Of a stretch of DNA of 62,603 bases, positions 61,501 to 62,603 are shown piece after piece. Both the position numbers and the translations under genes were made by a program. The notes under the pieces are model-generated. The model was not told where the DNA came from. It searched no databases and saw only the letters and a list, made by a program, of their open reading frames with translations. The DNA comes from Oceanobacter sp. (GTDB lineage: Bacteria > Pseudomonadota > Gammaproteobacteria > Pseudomonadales > Oceanobacteraceae). Position 1 is the first letter of the stretch. Every line of letters begins with the position of its first letter. The DNA is taken from the NCBI GenBank assembly GCA_002733645.1, contig NVWL01000021.1:1-62603 (forward strand), written 5' to 3'.

Positions 61501-62603
61501 ACAACGATGATGATAACGACGGCGTCTCTGATACTGATGAAGCGACCAATGGCACCGATCCGCTAAATGCTGACACTGATGGCGATGGCGAAAACGACGG
61601 CGCTGAAGGTACAACAGATACTGATTCAGACGGCATAATTGATGCTGTAGAAAGCAGTACGACAGATACCGACAACGACGGTGTATCGGATGAATTGGAT
61701 GCTGAGAACAACAATCCGAACAATGACTCGGATGGCGACGGCATTGGTAACGCAACCGAAGTGGCGGCGGGTACTGATCCACTGAATCCGAACGATGCGG
61801 GTACCGATACTGATGGTGATGGAACTCCGAATAACCTGGACATCGACGACGATAACGATGGTATTGAAGACACGGATGAAACAGCTCTAGGTACAGATCC
61901 ACTCAATGCTGATAGCGATGGCGACGGCGAAGACGATGCTACTGAGATTGGTAATATCTTCGACGCTAACGACACTGACAGTGATGGAATTATTGATGCA
62001 TTAGAAAGCAGCATCATTGATACCGACAACGACGGTGTATCGGATGAATTGGATGCTGAAAACAACAATCCGAACAACGACTCGGATGGTGACGGCATTG
62101 GTAACGCAACCGAAGTGGCTGCAGGAACTGACCCGCTGAATCCAAACGATGCAGGTACCGACACCGACGGTGATGGCACCCCAGATAACATCGACAACGA
62201 TGATGATAACGACGGCGTTAGCGATACTGATGAAGCGACCAACGGTACCGATCCGCTAAGTGCTGACACTGATGGCGATGGCGAAAACGACGGCTCTGAA
62301 GGTATGACAGATACTGATTCAGACGGCATTATTGATGCTCTAGAAAGCAGTACGACAGATACCGACAACGACGGTGTATCGGATGAACTGGACGCTGAAA
62401 ACAACAATCCAAACAACGACTCGGACGGTGACGGCATTGGTAACGCAACCGAAGTGGCTGCAGGAACTGACCCGCTGAATCCAAACGATGCGGGTACGGA
62501 TACCGACGGTGACGGTACGCCAGACAATGTTGATACCGATGATGATAATGACGGCGTTGAAGATACTGACGAAACCACTAACGGCACCGATCCATTAAAC
62601 GCT
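58563..62603 (+). CDS. Giant secreted thrombospondin type 3 repeat protein, 5' part (runs off the window)
   Basis: The frame from ATG at 58563 stays open for 1347 codons to the edge of the window, with no stop, so the real gene is longer. Residues 1-27 are a signal peptide. Residues 35-440 are a lectin-like/DUF8202-type domain (VNDSAVWLKADDAG, WKDSSGNNRD, LSLKYGIDLVGNYTDS, VFGLGRDDTSGLNQKVS, REWLVQKTGF). From residue 448, D-x-D-x-D-G-x-x-D-x-x-D calcium-binding thrombospondin type 3 repeats continue to the edge, e.g. DTDGDGIGNNADPDDDNDG. Such proteins are surface or outer-membrane adhesins that need calcium to fold. The C-terminus, likely carrying the sorting or OmpA domain, is not in the window. 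Confidence 0.9.
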   Translation, partial: MKFIKGVAISLATVAAFASGGYQQANASPGGVNDSAVWLKADDAGTINNAWKDSSGNNRDIDARGSWSLTSADASHNFHPYTTGYTTSRHFRNNSTGIVPSGERETPLSIFTVTLTSSYVQNNSGRITGLDSTSNYAGEPGFSLNGVDAAGAGKLLLRPERSSGDDINVFHPTAVPLSQSVLGYANIGGAENKTFVLGLNGEEYTYTSQYSSITRGDNLLVGYGRKDSGDAFQGDIMEVIWYTKSLTTAERLQVSSYLSLKYGIDLVGNYTDSTGAVIWNDSLGVSSNPGENYKNAVFGLGRDDTSGLNQKVSRSVKSTRLTLALQSDFTSSNASSSRTTSINGDRQFFLVGNNSGSYSLQTTEVGAPYSLRIGREWLVQKTGFNQSVSMKFAIPANLPLSAKLYLVRKNTNSDFSSGAESIGEINKTTGVINNVTLNNGDYFTIAVTLDSDGDGVLDANDAFPNDPNESVDTDGDGIGNNADPDDDNDGVLDGDDAFPLDPNETTDTDGDGVGNNADTDDDNDGLTDSEENTLGTNPLSADTDNDGNDDATEVGVVTSPNDTDNDNIIDALESANNDADSDGVSDQLDAENNNPNNDSDGDGIGNADEVALGTDPLDPNDTPLDSDGDGTPNAFDTDDDNDGVSDDDEATNGTDPLNVDTDGDGENDGAEGTTDTDSDGIIDALESSLLDADNDGVSDELDAENNNPNNDSDGDGIGNATEVAAGTDPLDPNDAGTDTDGDGTPDNIDNDDDNDGLTDVQESSLGTDPLSTDTDSDGELDLSEVGDVADPIDTDEDGIIDALESAVLDSDSDGVVDELDAENNNPNNDSDGDGIGNATEVAAGTDPLNPNDAGTDTDGDGTPDNIDTDDDNDGVSDTDEATNGTDPLLADTDGDGENDGAEGTTDTDSDGIIDALESSTTDTDNDGVSDELDAENNNPNNDTDGDGIGNATEVAAGTDPLNPNDAGTDTDGDGTPDNIDNDDDNDGVSDTDEATNGTDPLNADTDGDGENDGAEGTTDTDSDGIIDAVESSTTDTDNDGVSDELDAENNNPNNDSDGDGIGNATEVAAGTDPLNPNDAGTDTDGDGTPNNLDIDDDNDGIEDTDETALGTDPLNADSDGDGEDDATEIGNIFDANDTDSDGIIDALESSIIDTDNDGVSDELDAENNNPNNDSDGDGIGNATEVAAGTDPLNPNDAGTDTDGDGTPDNIDNDDDNDGVSDTDEATNGTDPLSADTDGDGENDGSEGMTDTDSDGIIDALESSTTDTDNDGVSDELDAENNNPNNDSDGDGIGNATEVAAGTDPLNPNDAGTDTDGDGTPDNVDTDDDNDGVEDTDETTNGTDPLNA
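60330..62603 (+). repeat. Higher-order tandem repeat array, 339- or 354-bp units
   Basis: The landmark ENNNPNND (GCx GAx AAC AAC AAT) starts at 60330, 60669, 61023, 61362, 61701, 62055 and 62394, so spacings are 339, 354, 339, 339, 354 and 339 bases. Each unit has about 113 or 118 residues. The 15-base difference comes from a longer E-V-G/E-I-G segment in the 354-bp units. Nucleotide identity is highest in the ENNNPNND to GNATEVAAGTDPLNPNDAG part. Confidence 0.9.

Noticed and set aside
61297-61902. A 201-codon - strand frame rich in His, Arg and Tyr
   Set aside because: Another shadow of the same repeat array in a different frame; its periodicity follows the 339-bp units.
59885-62587. A 900-codon open frame on the - strand rich in Pro, Ser and Val
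   Set aside because: It is the antisense reading of the D-x-D-x-D-G repeat codons of the giant protein (GAY/GGY read backwards give TCR, CCR), has no signal or ribosome site, and the + strand frame is a clear signal-peptide protein open to the window edge.
1-62603. CRISPR array, tRNA or rRNA genes
   Set aside because: No regularly spaced short repeats with unique spacers and no tRNA or rRNA sequence was recognised on either strand; the 339-bp repeats are coding.

Overview
The window looks like chromosome of a marine gammaproteobacterium close to the Oceanospirillales (Oleispira, Bermanella or Thalassolituus type). This is inferred from gene content: guaB-guaA, xseA, trmA, dbpA, hrpB, rlmF, a high-molecular-weight FabG next to a thiolase, DUF349, DUF3015 and DUF4105 proteins, and GlyGly-CTERM secreted proteins. 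No rRNA or tRNA was seen, so the genus is not fixed.

Region 1 (1-5580) is the tail of a mobile integron cassette array and is AT-rich. Three complete attC recombination sites and one decayed site separate a 623-residue unknown protein, a NADAR-family protein, a GNAT acetyltransferase, and a 2.2-kb cassette holding a LysR regulator divergent from a DoxX-GST pair. In the last three cassettes the first core site is the exact complement of the last, the hallmark of real cassettes. The integrase is not in the window and is expected to the left.

Region 2 (5580-14530) is transitional. It holds a REP-associated (RAYT-like) transposase, a secreted unknown, a large lipoprotein hydrolase, a deletion scar joining the 3' ends of a LysR gene and a metallo-beta-lactamase gene, and then housekeeping genes (TfoX-C protein, cobB, patatin, riboflavin synthase, glutaredoxin, TauE/SafE exporter).

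Region 3 (14519-22459) is a tandem duplication of a two-gene module. Each copy has a small membrane-anchored protein read from a TTG start, translationally coupled to a large secreted zinc-metalloprotease-like protein with cadherin-like repeats and a C-terminal GlyGly-CTERM (rhombosortase) signal. One protease copy carries a single in-frame amber stop just after its HExxH motif. This is the strongest candidate here for an undescribed system.

Region 4 (22576-57541) is core chromosome: hrpB, HMW-fabG and thiolase, rlmF, an MFS carrier, tusA, DUF349, sbcB, a toxin-antitoxin pair whose toxin is broken, a Tag-like glycosylase, an HxlR/MBL pair, a DASS carrier, dbpA-trmA, two thioesterases, xseA-M23 peptidase, DUF3015, DUF4105, guaB-guaA, and a periplasmic binding protein with an unusual C-terminal domain. 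Six palindromic REP-type repeats are scattered through it.

Region 5 (57592-62603) has a nitroreductase and then the 5' 4 kb of a giant secreted calcium-binding (thrombospondin type 3 repeat) protein that runs off the right edge. Its repeats are arranged in 339- or 354-bp higher-order units.
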